Of a stretch of 64,000 nt of DNA, positions 33,960-46,700 are shown piece after piece. Both the position numbers and the translations under genes were made by a program. The notes beneath the pieces are model-generated. The model did not search any database. It worked only from the letters and a program-made list of their open reading frames with translations, and was not told where the DNA came from. Each line of letters begins with the position of its first letter. The first letter of the stretch is position 1. The stretch spans positions 1,577,501-1,641,500 of the forward strand of contig NC_080424.1 of the NCBI RefSeq assembly GCF_029873635.1, given 5' to 3'. Source of the stretch: Malania oleifera (lineage: Eukaryota; Streptophyta; Magnoliopsida; Santalales; Ximeniaceae).

Positions 33960-36480
33960 GTGCTATATTAATCATGAATCTTCTCTTTAACAAACAAAAA
34001 CTTTATGTCTATGTTTTGAGCATGAAAGAACTCTTGTTATTCTGAGAGAGGTTAACAGCAATAGTATTGTCACAATATAACAATGACACTCTTGCAATGG
34101 AATCAACAACACAAAGTCGTGTGATAAAATTGTACCAAAATATATGACATGTAGCCTCCTAGCAAGCCATAAAGTCTACCTCCATAGTTATGATAGTTGT
34201 ATGATTTTGTTTAAAACTATTCCAAGACATAATTCTTACCATAAAAACATAACATGAATTTTTTTATACCTCAAATAGAAGGGGCATCATAAAAATCCTT
34301 CATATCAAATTGTCATGACAATATTTGTTTTGTTTCATCCAAAAGACTACCATTATTGTTGGCAAACAATATATCATCAAAATTGAGTACAAAAATTACA
34401 AATACACGATCTTGATCTACTATGCAACAACAATTTGCTCTACTAATGATGTCACCATTTCTAAATGTAGAATTGAAAGTATTGTAGCAACAACATGTTC
34501 CTCTCAATAAGTCAATACTACATGACTATGAATTTACACTAAGATATCGTTTCAATGAAAATAGCTAGATCTGACTCAATCACTCTAATAGAGTGGGAAA
34601 AACAACAAAATTGGGAACTAGTGTAATAACTACTAACGCTTTAAGATCAAGCTTCTTTACTCGTGGCTTGTACGGTCTCACTTTAGTTTTTCCGCCCTAA
34701 AAAAAAAAAAAAAAGCCTCAAAACTAGGTTTCTTACTTGATCAAATCGTAGTTGTGCTAGACACTTGATTCTAAGTTTATAGATCAATCTTCAATGTACT
34801 ACCCAATAGAATTTTTGGCAATTTTAAGTGAATAATTATGCATCTTGCCTTATCTATAAAAGTGTTATTCCAATGCTCTAGGTAGTTCCAATCACGGTAT
34901 ATTGGACTTCTATACCACTTTTTCTAGAGGAACTTAGCAAAATGTTCAGGTTTCTACTAGTCTTATCATACTTTCCATAATACTATCATCCTTTGGTTGA
35001 TCTCACAATCTTGATGCTCTTCCTTATATTAACCTCAACTATGGCTTTGAATGCCATAGGTGATAAAGGTGAGTCAGATTTTTCATAAACTAGTTCAACA
35101 AAGTCATAACTGAAAAAGTCATCAATAAAGGTGAAAAATTATCTATTACCATCCAACATGAGTGAGTGTACCATTAATATATATATGAATTAATGTTAGA
35201 ATATGTTGACTTCTGCTAGCTCTTTTGTTTCTAGCCCTACATGTAAGTTTTCCTTTTATATAGTCAACACAAATTCCAAAAATAAAATAAAAAAGTCTAA
35301 ATAATCTAGAACACCCCTCCTTAATCAATACTCCCATTATCTCTCTTGAAACGTGCCTAGCCATTTGTGCCATAATATAGAAAATTTATCATTTAATTTA
35401 CCATTCTTACAACCAACAATAACATTCATCACGGAGAAAGAAAAAATTTAAAAAACACAAGATCCAAATTAACTTTCTATAAACCAACATAAAGAGATCC
35501 AGAACCAATCACAAAAAAGTTGAAGCTCAAAACAACTTTTTTATCACTAAAATGAAAAGAGTGATTATACTAGTCTAAAAGTGAAATGGAAATCAAATTC
35601 CTCTTTTTGGAGGGTATATAAGTAGTTGTGATACTCTGTAAAAGAAAGACTTAAAATGATTAGATGTTACTATCCATATCAACAAGATGCATATTTCTTT
35701 TCAGAAACCTTCCCCTAAGAACTCTATGATTAAGCGTGCTTGACTTGGAGTAATCTTAGGATGGGTGACATTTTGGGAAGTTTTCTCATGAAGTGTGTGA
35801 GTGAGGACAAAAAACACTGAAAAAAACACATGTTGGTCTATGGGGCTAGTCATTAGTCCGATAAGGTTCGTTTCCCTATTGTCTAGTCCAGGTAGAGGAG
35901 GAGAGACGCAGTACTCCCTGATAGACCTAGGTTGGGACGTTACAGTAGCGCTCTTTAATTCTAATACATGACCAAAAACTAACTAAATCCTAAAAATTCC
36001 CATCTACTTTTATTTTGACATTAACTTCATTTCCCATGCTTATTTTCAACACCTTATTTTGAATCTATTGGCTTTTAAATTCCCATAAGAATTTCATAAG
36101 ATTAATTATAGTGTGAGTATCCAACGACCAATAGTTTGAAGGTACATTAAAAATGTTTACTCATTATAGTTAAATCTAGAGGGTGCCTTCTTTCATACAA
36201 ATTCTTGAATTTCAAATAGTTGACGTTATTATGCTCGACAAAAATTGCATTTCCTCTCAAAGCCATATGCCTTGAGGAGGTTTCTCATAATCTTTCTTTT
36301 TCTTTGGAGCTCAATAATTACTCCTATAATTCTTGTCAAATTTTTTCTTCTCACCAATGAGAAACAACCTAAACATGGTTCATTTTGCCTTTCCTCATAA
36401 TATGTTCCTCTTGACTACAATTCCAATCATTAATTTACTACTTCATTCATCTACAACTCTAATCATTTAAATCTTTAGTT
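33960..36480 (-). pseudogene. Second, strongly decayed copia relic
   Basis: Reverse-strand fragments in copia order (RNase H at low coordinates): YCDNTIAVNLS near 34060-34090; an RT active-site region FVIFVLNFDDILFANN with LLDETKQ near 34320-34420; an integrase stretch CVDYIKGKLTCRARNKRAS with LIHIYINGTLTHVGW near 35150-35300; lysine-rich gag-like residues near 36280-36360. Full of stops, and no LTRs could be delimited. It hosts the Cassandra LTR at 35627-35944. Confidence 0.7.
35627..35944 (+). mobile_element. Solo LTR of a Cassandra-type TRIM carrying 5S rRNA-like sequence
   Basis: TG...CA unit of 318 bp from TGTGATACTCTG to GGTTGGGACGTTACA. Flanking 5-mers are GTAGT (35622-35626) and GTAGC (35945-35949), a TSD with one change. 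Positions 35719-35790 match plant 5S rRNA: GAACTC, TTAAGCGTGCTTG, GGAGTA.TCTTAGGATGGGTGAC and TGGGAAGT, with the Pol III internal control region partly altered. The downstream stretch GTGAGTGAGGACAAAA...TGTTGGTCTATGGGG is the known Cassandra LTR signature. No second LTR or internal domain follows, so it is solo. It sits inside the decayed copia relic. Confidence 0.88.
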
Positions 36481-36485
36481 TACTA

Positions 36486-37390
36486 ATTCATTAGTTCACA
36501 AAAGCACATTAAAATTTTATTTTAACTAAGCATTCCAAATAGTTATTATAAAATATAGTATAAAATAATAAAATTAGTGTGAAAATTGCCACATGATAGA
36601 TGGAGTGTTCTGTCATTTTTTTATTTCAATACAATGCTTTGAAAATATACACAAAAAATAACCTTTTCATACGAAGTGAAAAGTTATTTCAATACAATGT
36701 TTTGAAAATATTTAAATTGTGCCAAATATTTTTTTTTTATTTTTTTATTTTAAAAAATTATAAATATCATGACTTATTTTTTTAAGATTCACACTGAAAA
36801 AAAAGAAATAAAGAGTTTGTTTAGTTATATATAATAATTTTTTTATTTTTATTTTTACATTTCAAACTAATTAAGCAAGAAAACTTATTTTTTTTAATTT
36901 TTTAAAATATATAAGCTAGTATATGAAATTATGAATTTTTGGATTTGAATATACAATTTGTATAAATTTAAAAGAAATTCAAGTACATAATCTAAAAAAA
37001 TAGAGTTTAAAAATCAAATTTCACAGTGCGAAAAATAAAAAGGTTAGAAATTTAGAAAATAAAAAAAATATTTTTAAAATTATATATATAAATTTAAAAA
37101 ATTAACAAACACAATGATATTTTTATAATTATATAATTAGAAATAAACAATAAAAATAAATAATGTTAATTTTATTATTATTTATTTTATATTAAATTGG
37201 AAAGTTAACTATATTTTCATTTTTCTAAAAATTAGAATTCAAAAAATAATAAAATTAAAACGAAAAAATAATTTTGACTAAATTTCCTGTTTTAATAAAA
37301 TAGAAAACAAATTAATTGCTCATATATATTTTTTATTTTAGCAAATTTGTTTTTAAAAAAAAAGGAGAATTCAAATGCGGCTGAAGTCCT
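36486..37390. other. AT-rich intergenic DNA upstream of RH10
   Basis: Very AT-rich. It contains a 63-bp offset duplication (TTATTTCAATACAATG at 36621 and again at 36684). No gene recognised; the frame 36600-36785 reads through this repeat. Confidence 0.5.
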
Positions 37391-37400
37391 AAAGCCCATT
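37391..37400 (+). promoter_or_regulatory. Candidate site II (TGGGCY) promoter element of RH10
   Basis: AAAGCCCATT is the reverse complement of AATGGGCTTT and holds a TGGGCT core, the TCP-bound 'site II' element common in promoters of plant ribosome-biogenesis and growth genes. A second TGGGCT lies at about 37574 in the leader. The function is inferred from motif and position only. Confidence 0.4.
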
Positions 37401-37431
37401 GGACTCGATCGTTTAAGGGCTTAAGAGCTCG

Positions 37432-37641
37432 ATGCTTTCAGGTTTCGCTCTTTCCGCTGCGACCAACTCCTCTCCTCGCTCTTTTCTGCCGGCGGCCACC
37501 GCCTCCTCTCCTCTCTCTTTTGTGCCGGCGGCCACCGTCTGGTCTCTCTCTCTCTCTCTCTCTCTCATGCCCATTGGGCTTGGGGACTTCATTCAATTAA
37601 AGGCCACATTCCTTTTTTTGTGCATTGATTTTGCGCTTTGA
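37432..37641 (+). other. Possible upstream ORF in the RH10 leader (69 codons)
   Basis: The ATG-initiated frame starts MLSGFALSAATNSS and contains two copies of a 36-bp unit (37468-37503 and 37504-37539) encoding SSPRSFLPAATA / SSPLSFVPAATV. A (CT)n run coding SLSLSLSL follows. It stops at 37641, 90 bp before the RH10 start. It is Ala/Ser-rich and unlike helicases. It could be a uORF if the transcript starts upstream, or just GC-rich leader. Confidence 0.3.
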
Positions 37642-37731
37642 ACGAATATTTTTTTGGATAATTATCTTTTTCCGGTTATAAGTTTGAATCTCATGGTGCG
37701 TTTATATTCTTTTGTAGAGGAATTGCTTATA

Positions 37732-40700
37732 ATGGCGGATGAAGTTGAAGAATCGAAGTCATTTAAAGCGTTGGGAATCTGTGAGCAGTTGGTGGAGGCT
37801 TGCCATAATTTGGGTTGGAGAAACCCATCCAAGATTCAGGCTGAAGCAATTCCTCATGCACTTGAGGGTACATTGATTTATTTCTCTTATGCTTGAAGCA
37901 TCTTTTCAGTTGATTTCGTGCTTTACAGGCAGTTTTTCTGGATACTTATTTTTTGTATTGATCAATGAATTTGAGTTGACACAAAATTTGGATTAAAAAA
38001 AAAGGTTGTAATTTGGAGTATTTTTCCAAATTCAGGGGATTTCGGAGTTGAGAAATAAATGTTTGTTTACTTTATTATTAATTCAACTTAAACTTCTTGA
38101 TTAATTTAAATTTTAGTCATAAGTTTGGTCTAATAAGAAAATTTATGAATATAGACTGTTCAAGTTTTGTAAAAATTAAAAGCTTATTTGAGTTTGGATT
38201 TATAATGCCTTTCTAAGTTGAATTTTTAGTTCATGGCTTGAAAACCATGATTTGACATGCTGATCTACTTTATTGATTTTTGTATTTAGGGAAGGACTTG
38301 ATTGGGCTGGCACAGACGGGATCTGGAAAAACTGGCGCTTTTGCTCTTCCTATACTTCAAGCTTTGTTAGAAGCTACACGTCCACATGCATTCTTTGCAT
38401 GTGTGCTCTCTCCAACACGGTATGTTCTCTGATTTGTTGGCTTACTTTTTTGTAAAAAAAGCTAGTCAATTGAGCTTCTTTTGGCATAGGCAAAAGTTTA
38501 TTCAAGTTTTTCCTTTTATAATTTTTATTTTTATTTTTATTATTTTGCTGTATTCTCTCTCCTACACCCTTGCTCAAACTCCAGGGAACTTGCAATTCAG
38601 ATTGCTGAACAATTTGAAGCTTTGGGATGTGGAATTGGTTTAAAGTGTGCAGTGGTGAGTTTTTGCTAATTAGTTTGAAATTAAAGTCTGAGCTTTACTC
38701 CTTATTAAATATTGGTCAAAGGCTAGCACCTAGAGGCATTATTTTATAGGCACAAAATCGGCTAAAGGATGCAAAAGTGGTGTCAGTTTCACTATTGGGA
38801 GGGTTATGTAAAAAAAGAAGCAAATAGAACCATGAGGAAGCCACATTCCCTAAAAGTTTGACCAAGAATCAAAAGAAGAAAGTGATAGAATATTGCATCC
38901 AAATGCTTCATGATAAGTAGGACTTAGACATATTTTAATTATGGGATAGGAAATGATGGAATACTTATAAATAGTGATGGTCAAAAAGTACCTACAATGA
39001 TCTATTTCAATAATTAGAATCCATAAAGATGGAGGAATGGAAGATGATAGCACATAGGATTAAACTAGGTTGGTTGAAATGGAAAAGCATTTCTGGGAGA
39101 TTATGTGTTTGTAGATTGCTTATCAGTTGAAGGGGGAGCTCTATTGGATGATTATAATTCTGGTCATTTTGTATGGATATAGGCAATTAAGAAAACATAT
39201 GTTTAGAAATTAGGGAATTAAATTTAAATGAAATGAAATGTTGAGATGGATGAAGGGCATTTCTAAAATTTTTCTATGACTTCCAAAAATTTGCTTGATT
39301 GTACTGAGATGGAAAAGAGGAGTTAGTTTTGTCTTTGCACAAATTTGCTTGAAATTTATAGAGTGCTAGCAATTTTCTAGACTTCTTGGAATATTGTATA
39401 TATTGAAGAGATGTGGATGATATTTTCCTCATTTTTTATAGGCTTTCCTTTTTGGATGATTTCTTCCTTTTATGCTTCATTCGGGGATGGGATTTTTGAA
39501 GACTTCCATTTTCGTAGTCCTTTAATCATAGGGAGGTGTTGAAGCCTTCTTCTCTGTAGTGTTTGTTGGAAGATAGTTGTCCTTCTAGGAGGAGTGACTA
39601 TTGGTCGTGGGTTCTTGACTATTTAGGGGGATACTGCCTTTTGAGGCTTTATCTGGATGTAGTTTTGTTATGTTTTTTGAAATTTAAGAATCTGCTCTTA
39701 CTTGCTTGCTCATCATTCTTTATCATAGAGGGTCAGGAACAAATTACTTGGAGTTTTTAGAGAGAGTTGGGTTTGCCTGAAGTTGATAGAGGAGTTGTTA
39801 TCTATTTTGTTTAAAGATTTTGGAAAGAGTAGAGATGGTTTTCCACTTTGTGAAGGCGTGGGTTTTTCGTTGTCTTGTGGGGCATTTTGTTGGAGAGGAA
39901 TGCATGTATTTTTCTCTGGGCAGAGGCTATCTGGCGCTTTGATGCAGGATAGGATTCAGTATTTAGCTTTCCCAGCTGGTTGCTTTAAAGTGGTATCCTT
40001 TTGATGTTTTTTCTGCTCTTTTTTTTTTTCCAAGGATGATTTTTATGCTTCTTATTGTATTTTCTATTCTCTTTTGATAAAATTTATTCTTTTTCTCATT
40101 CACATTTTTCGGCCAATTCACACGATCCAGGGTATTTTCCTCAGTTAGCTTAAGAGCTATTAGATTCTTTCTCACTACCTTATTCCAAGTTATTTTAGGT
40201 CTACCTCTAACACTTCATTGCAATCTATATTTATATTTAATCAGTAAATGTGTTTTATTAACTGTTGTGCAGTGAAAATAATTTTTTTGATCAGTAAAAT
40301 GAAAATTGATTAAAAGGGCAAGTCCCAGTACAAGAAAAGAGTTTGTAAGATAAAAAAATGTTAAATCAGATATGACACAAGGGAATCCAAAAAAAAGTCT
40401 TTCTGGCGTATAGAGTCTGCTAAACCAAAGCTCTTGTGTTAATTTCTCTGCACAGAACTCAAAAAAGTTTTCATTGAGGTAAACAAGTATTTTTCCTCTC
40501 ACTGTTCATAGAATTACCCTTCTGGGCTCAGTTCTCCTTTTCTACTTTATCAGCTGTAGCTCTGTGCTGGCTAGTCAGAGCAGTGGCCAGGTTCCACAGA
40601 TTTCTTGTCCAGGGGCAGTGAAGCAAAATGTGGTCCACAGATATAGCATAATTTTTGCATTAGAAGCATCTGTTAACCAAAGCATACCCTTTTTTATCTG

Positions 40701-43700
40701 GAGGTTATTAACAGTGAGAATCTTCTGCAAAGTTGCCTCTCAAACAAAAAAAGCAACTTTGGTTGGTGCTAGAGTTTTCCATATAGCCTTCCTGAGGAAG
40801 CAGTGCTGGGTTCAAGTCTCATTATCTGTGTTTACCCCCATTATGCCTATGAGTGATTGTGTTTCTGTGAGTGGTTATGCATCTTCCTACATACTTATAT
40901 TGTTTTTGGAAACATGGATTGTGGGAATATTGAGTTTTGTCCAATGCCACGCAATACCAATCTGGGCCCCAATTTCATACTCTCAAAACAGCTTTATATT
41001 GCTAATATACATGTTAATTCTTTTTAGCAGACAAACCTTTACTTTCTAAGAAGTAAACCTTCATTCTAAATTTGTATATCTTGCTCTTACTAATTGTAAT
41101 GTGCTGCTGGACTTGCTACGTCCACGTCCCATTTTGGGCTCTATTTAGCAGTGACTGCATGCCTTAAAGCTCAAGTAATAGACAAGTTTGACACCTAGAT
41201 GCATATCCACACTTCACACTCCTACTTGAGTCTAAGCAATATAGGTACAAGTGATGCAGGCAATTGGTAACTTTGAGGGAGGTAAGTTCTTGGTCATATA
41301 AGTTTAGAAAGGAAAATCACTATGGAATGACTGTATAGAGGTTGGAATTTCACATTCAGTTGCTTTTGCTGTTGATAATTTTTACCTGGGTTAGATGTTA
41401 CCATGGAGTGACTGCTAAATTTTCTGTAGGTTGTTGGAGGCGTAGACCATGTTCAACAAGCAATAGCCCTCGCAAAGCGGCCACATATTGTTGTAAGTAT
41501 TAATTTTTCCACCATTGTTGTTTTTAAACTCTAGAAAAAAAATTTGCGCAGAAATGGGTTTAGACTTTAGAGAATCATTTTATATCTGCTTTTTTCATGT
41601 TTGACTATAGTTTACCGTGAGAAGAAACTTTCAATCCTTTCCTTGGTTCTAGCTTCAAAATTTTGTTTAAGTTGTTTATCATGGCTGCAGTTGGTGCTTG
41701 GGCTTAAATTCTGTCTTGCCTTAAATTTTAGTTGTCTAATGATATTTTTTCCTTGGTGAATGCACGAGGTCTTAAAAATTTTCCATTCACCCTGTTACAA
41801 CTTGTCATTGCTAAGTTACGGGAAATGTATGTATGTTATTTACTCAAACAAGAAGGAGTTGGCACTGTTGGAAAGAAACTTCCAGCTAGAAGCACCAAAG
41901 ATTTTAATACACCTAGAAAACTAGAGGTGTTTCAGCTAAGATAGTCAAACTTGGATGTATAAAGATTGGGGCCTTGTTTACTGAATCGTCTTCCTTAGGA
42001 GTAGAGAGTTTTCGCGACTCCTGGATTGTATTTTAGGAAAACAAAAGACTAGTTTCTATCATTAAGGATGCAGAGATGGAAAAGGAAGGGGATGTTTTGA
42101 GTGTGTAGGGTGGAGGGGCAAAGTAAGATTTCAAGATGAGGGTTATTAACTTGAATGTTCGGTAGTTGTGGGGATTCTTTAACCGTCATAAAATTAAGTA
42201 GGTTATTTGCAAGGCATATTGTAATATTGTTATGTTATTGAAATCTAAAGTAGAAGATATGGATGGTTTATTAATTATTAGTATTTGGGACTCTTGGTTT
42301 AAGGATACATGTTAGATGTTGAGGCAGCAGTCTGTGGCGTTTTACTTCAGTTTATGGGCTTACTGTCTAACGCTTATGGAGGTTTTTGTGCGAGAAACTA
42401 TTTGCAATGTATGGTTTATGTTCTTCTAATTGGTGTTAAGGGGGAAATTTTAATGTTATTTGAACCTTTGATGAGAAGTTGGTGATTGTTGGATTATGAC
42501 CAACTTGAAGGGTTTTGATATGTTTATTGGAGCGTGTGATCTGGATAATGCCCCTCTTTCAGTCTTTCTTATTCACAGTTCACTTGGTTTGTTTGTGATG
42601 GTAGGTCTATTTCTTCCTCTATTTGTAGATTATTGTTCACTACAAAATGGGGGGATTCTTTTATTTGTTTGACTTAGGAGGTGTTCCCTAGAGTAGATTC
42701 AGGCTTCACTCCATTGTCCTTATTGCTTGAGTCTGGTTTGGTGCAATGGGGACTTACTCCTTTTTGGTTTTTGAACACGTGGTTGAATTATTCTGGTTTT
42801 AATAGTTTGGTTAAGGAGTGGTAAGAATGGGAGTTTGAAGTATGAGAAAAAGAGAAACTTAAAAATGTGGAATGCAGAGGTATTTGGTGATGCACGACCT
42901 AAAGAAAGAGAAATTTTACGGGAGATAGGCATGTCAAATTGGTTAAAGGAGGTGGGTTCTCTCTCGGAGGATTTATCTTATAGAGCAACTTGATTGTTGA
43001 ATGAATTTGAAGAAGTTCTTATGTGAGAGGAGGCTAGTTGGAACCTTGGAGGTTTGAGACTAGAATGAAATGGGATAAGGATGGAGATTGTAACACAAGC
43101 CTTTCCATATGGTGGTTAGCGGTCAAAGCAGGGATTTTATTAAAGAACTGAAGAATGATGTAGGTGAGGTGACTAAGAACCTTGAATTAATTACTGAGAT
43201 GATCACTCACTTTTATCGGTATTTGTTTTTAGAAGAGGAAAAGGTTGGGTGGATCCATGATTGAGGGTTTGGATTGATATCAAGTCTCTGAGGGTAAAAA
43301 CTTCTTGGTTAGACCTAAGGACCTTTTTGAGGAAGATGGTTTTACTCTGACTGCCTACAGAGGCCTTTCGAGGAAGATGGGTTTGGAAGAGCTATGTTTG
43401 AAATGAAGAGAGATTAAGCCACTGGGCTGTGTGAATTTACAATAACATTTATTTTTTCAAGATCACTAGGACTTTTTGAAGGATAAACTTTAAAATTGTT
43501 TTAGTAATTTTTTTTGGCAACGCTGTTGCGGGTAGGAGTATTAATTTCACATTTATTACACTTGTTCCTGAGAAGGATTGTTCCACGAGGGTTAGGGATT
43601 TTCAGCTGATTAGTTTGGTGACAAGCGTGTATGAAATTCTGATCAAAGTTCTCTCTAATAGGTTGGCTAGAGTACTAAGGGATGCTTTCTCAAATTGAAA

Positions 43701-46700
43701 GTGCTTTTATTGGTAGTCATCAGATCTTAGATGAGGGAGGAAAGGCATTGTGTTGAAACTAGATTCTGATAAGGTGTATAAATGTGTTTGTGGGCTTATT
43801 GGATATGGTTAGAATGTAAGTTTTTGGTGATGAGATGGAGGAAGTGGATTAGAGGTTGCCTCGCTTCTATTGCTTTTCTTGCTTTCTGTGAATAGAGAGC
43901 CAAAGTCTTGGTTTAAAGCATTCACTATGTCCTTTACTGTTCCATTGTAGATGACGCTTTGAGTATGATGATTCTGATGGGAGTATTTAGTGGTTTAGTA
44001 GAGGGGATTAGGTTGGGTCATGGGTATATATTCTCTCATGTTTACAGTTTGCAGACGACACATACCTTTTTCTATTGAATGATGTGGATAGCTTTTCTAA
44101 TGTATTCACCATGCTACAGATTCTTGAGAAACTCTTGGGGCGGAGAATTAACTTTCGAATAGTGGGATGGTGGGAATTGGTTTAGAGTCATATGCTTTCT
44201 CTTATTTTGCTTGGATGGTAGTTCGTGGTTAACTTGGACTAGTGCTAGGGTGTTCCTTTTACTGGTAATGCTCCTTCGTCTTTTTTTCTAGACATGGTTT
44301 ATGGGAAAGTATTGAAGTTAGATGGCTGGAAAGAAGGCCTTATATATATAAACATTAGTGGGCTTATAAAACTAGTCCTCCTTCTATTCCTTTATTTTTT
44401 CTCACTGTTTAGGATTCCTGTGATGGTGGGTTGTAGGTTAGTGAAGTTGGTGGAGAATATTTTGTATTCAGGTTTGGGGGATAGGGTAATCTAGTAAATT
44501 GTAAGTTGGGAGACAGTTTGTAGGTCTAAGATGGACAGATGGTTGGGTGTCCAAGACATTTCCTTGGCAGGGAAGTGGTTAGGGTGATTTCCTCTTGTAA
44601 CCTGACCCTCTTTGGCATAATATAATTCCTCATAACTGTGAGCTTCAACAGAATGGTGATGCTAAAGCTGGAGCTATTATTACTTATTCCCCATCCAGGC
44701 TTCTTTATGGCTTGAGTCACTAGTTGTTGTGGCTTCCTCACCTCACCTCCTCTCTCCCTACTGCTTGGTGTGGTTCTACCACCCCACTCCCTTCCTCACA
44801 CCAAGATACACCCAAAAAGGAGGCTTCCTAATAAATGAGGAATCTTATTGAAAGTTTTCTGCTCTAGTTGGAAGTATAGTCTCCCAACCATTTCAAACTT
44901 CAAATAGGTGGGCATCACAGTGAATGGTGTGACCTTCAGTAAAATTAGGTTGAACTTTGGTGATAACCTATGCTAAACATGTCTTCTAAATCATTTTTAT
45001 CATATATGTATTTTGTTGACCTGTTTAAACACGTTTTGACATACAAAAAATGTGCTTATATTAGAATGACATGTAAGACACTTAACACCCAGCAAGATGA
45101 TGGATAATTCATTCGAAGGTGGGTATTTTTCTGGAAGGGAGGAATCAGGTTAGAGAATCATAGGCAGGAATTTATTTGAGTTCAAATATTATCACTACAG
45201 ATTTGGGAGTTAATTTTGCATGTTGAGGTATTTTTAGTAATTTATCATCGATGAGGGAATCTCTTGGTTAATTTTATTACGGGTTCAGCTTTAGACCTTT
45301 TGGCGTGTAGTGAGCACCTTGATCTTGGAAAGTTGTATCGCAAGGGAAAGAGCAACTTTGTGTTATAAGTGTGGTGCAGGTTTGCAACAAAATTCATATG
45401 GAACTGATGTGGGATAGTCAGTTTGACAACAAGAAAAGGTTGGTTTACTGCCTTATTACACAGAGGCTGCTAGGGTTTTGCAGGAGGCTCTATCTCTATT
45501 GTGTTAGATTTGGGCCTATTGTTGGGTCATTTGATTTCTTCTGGGTTAGCCCTATATTAGGCTCAAATATCAGCTCAGCTAGGTAATGAGGTCCAAGGTA
45601 ATATAAAGTTAAAAAACTCTCCATCTCAGGTCAAATTATCTCAACTGTGTCAAAGTTCTAAGTTATTTTAAAATGAAATTTTAGCAGGCCCAATGTTCAT
45701 CTCTGGCCCGGCAAGTAGGAACCAGCAGCATTCAAGCCCAAAGTTCAAATCAGGCCCATGTCCTCCATTTGTTTCGCAGTTGGAGAAAAAGTAGACAAAT
45801 ATCTTCTTGTCAAGAAGCCTTGATTCTTGAAGGTCAAGAGAAGGCAAAAGCTAGTTGTGAATCCATTAATTTTGGGAGTTTGGTTTTAGTTGGAGTGCAT
45901 ATGAGTGCAGAGCACAGAATTTCAAGTAAATCCTTAGTGGTGACTTTTGAAAAAGGGGGCACTACAAAAGATTTAGAAGTTGTTGTGTACAAGAATAATA
46001 GAGAAGATGGCGGTTTTTTTTTTTTTTTGGGAGGGGGGACCTAATGGTATAGGAATCATTCTGATAAATTTGAGGGCCAAAAGGTTTATGTGCGTCAGAA
46101 TGTGGCTCAAATGGGTCCGGGAACCAGGAAAATATATGAACTTATGAAGAGAAGAGAGAACACTCTGCTGAGACCTGAGATTGTGCCAAAGATCTTAAGG
46201 AGAGATTTAAAAAGAGAATTAAGTATTGTGGAAGATCTTTATGCTAAGAAGGTTATATCAGTGTATGAAGTGATAGGCTAGCAAAGGGAAGGAGTTAATG
46301 AAATGGGGAACCTCTCGAATAATGATATTGGGTTTCTCACTCTTTTGATGTACTTGGGGATTTATTGTATATGCATGTGTCCCCGTTGGAAGGATTTGAG
46401 GAGGTTTCCATCTTTGAGATGGTTTGGTTAAACAGTAGCATAAGGGTGGAATTTTGCCTGCACCTATAGGTAGTAATTATGTTTTTTTGGTGGTGGGGGG
46501 GGGGGTGTGGTGTGGTTGGTAGGCAGTAGATTTTTGGGTTGGGGTGGGGTGGGGTTGGGGGGAGGGGGGAGGGGAGAGCTTACGTATCAGTAAGAGGTTG
46601 CATTACTTTTGTCAATGCGGCTCTTTTTCTAATATTTCCATATATTTTTTCTCCTTCTCAAAATTCCAGCTAGGTGGGTGAAGCCTTTGGAGAGGATTAT

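Noticed and set aside
35719-35790. 5S rRNA gene
   Set aside because: Only part of 5S is present, with altered control regions, and it is embedded in a TG...CA Cassandra LTR with a TSD.
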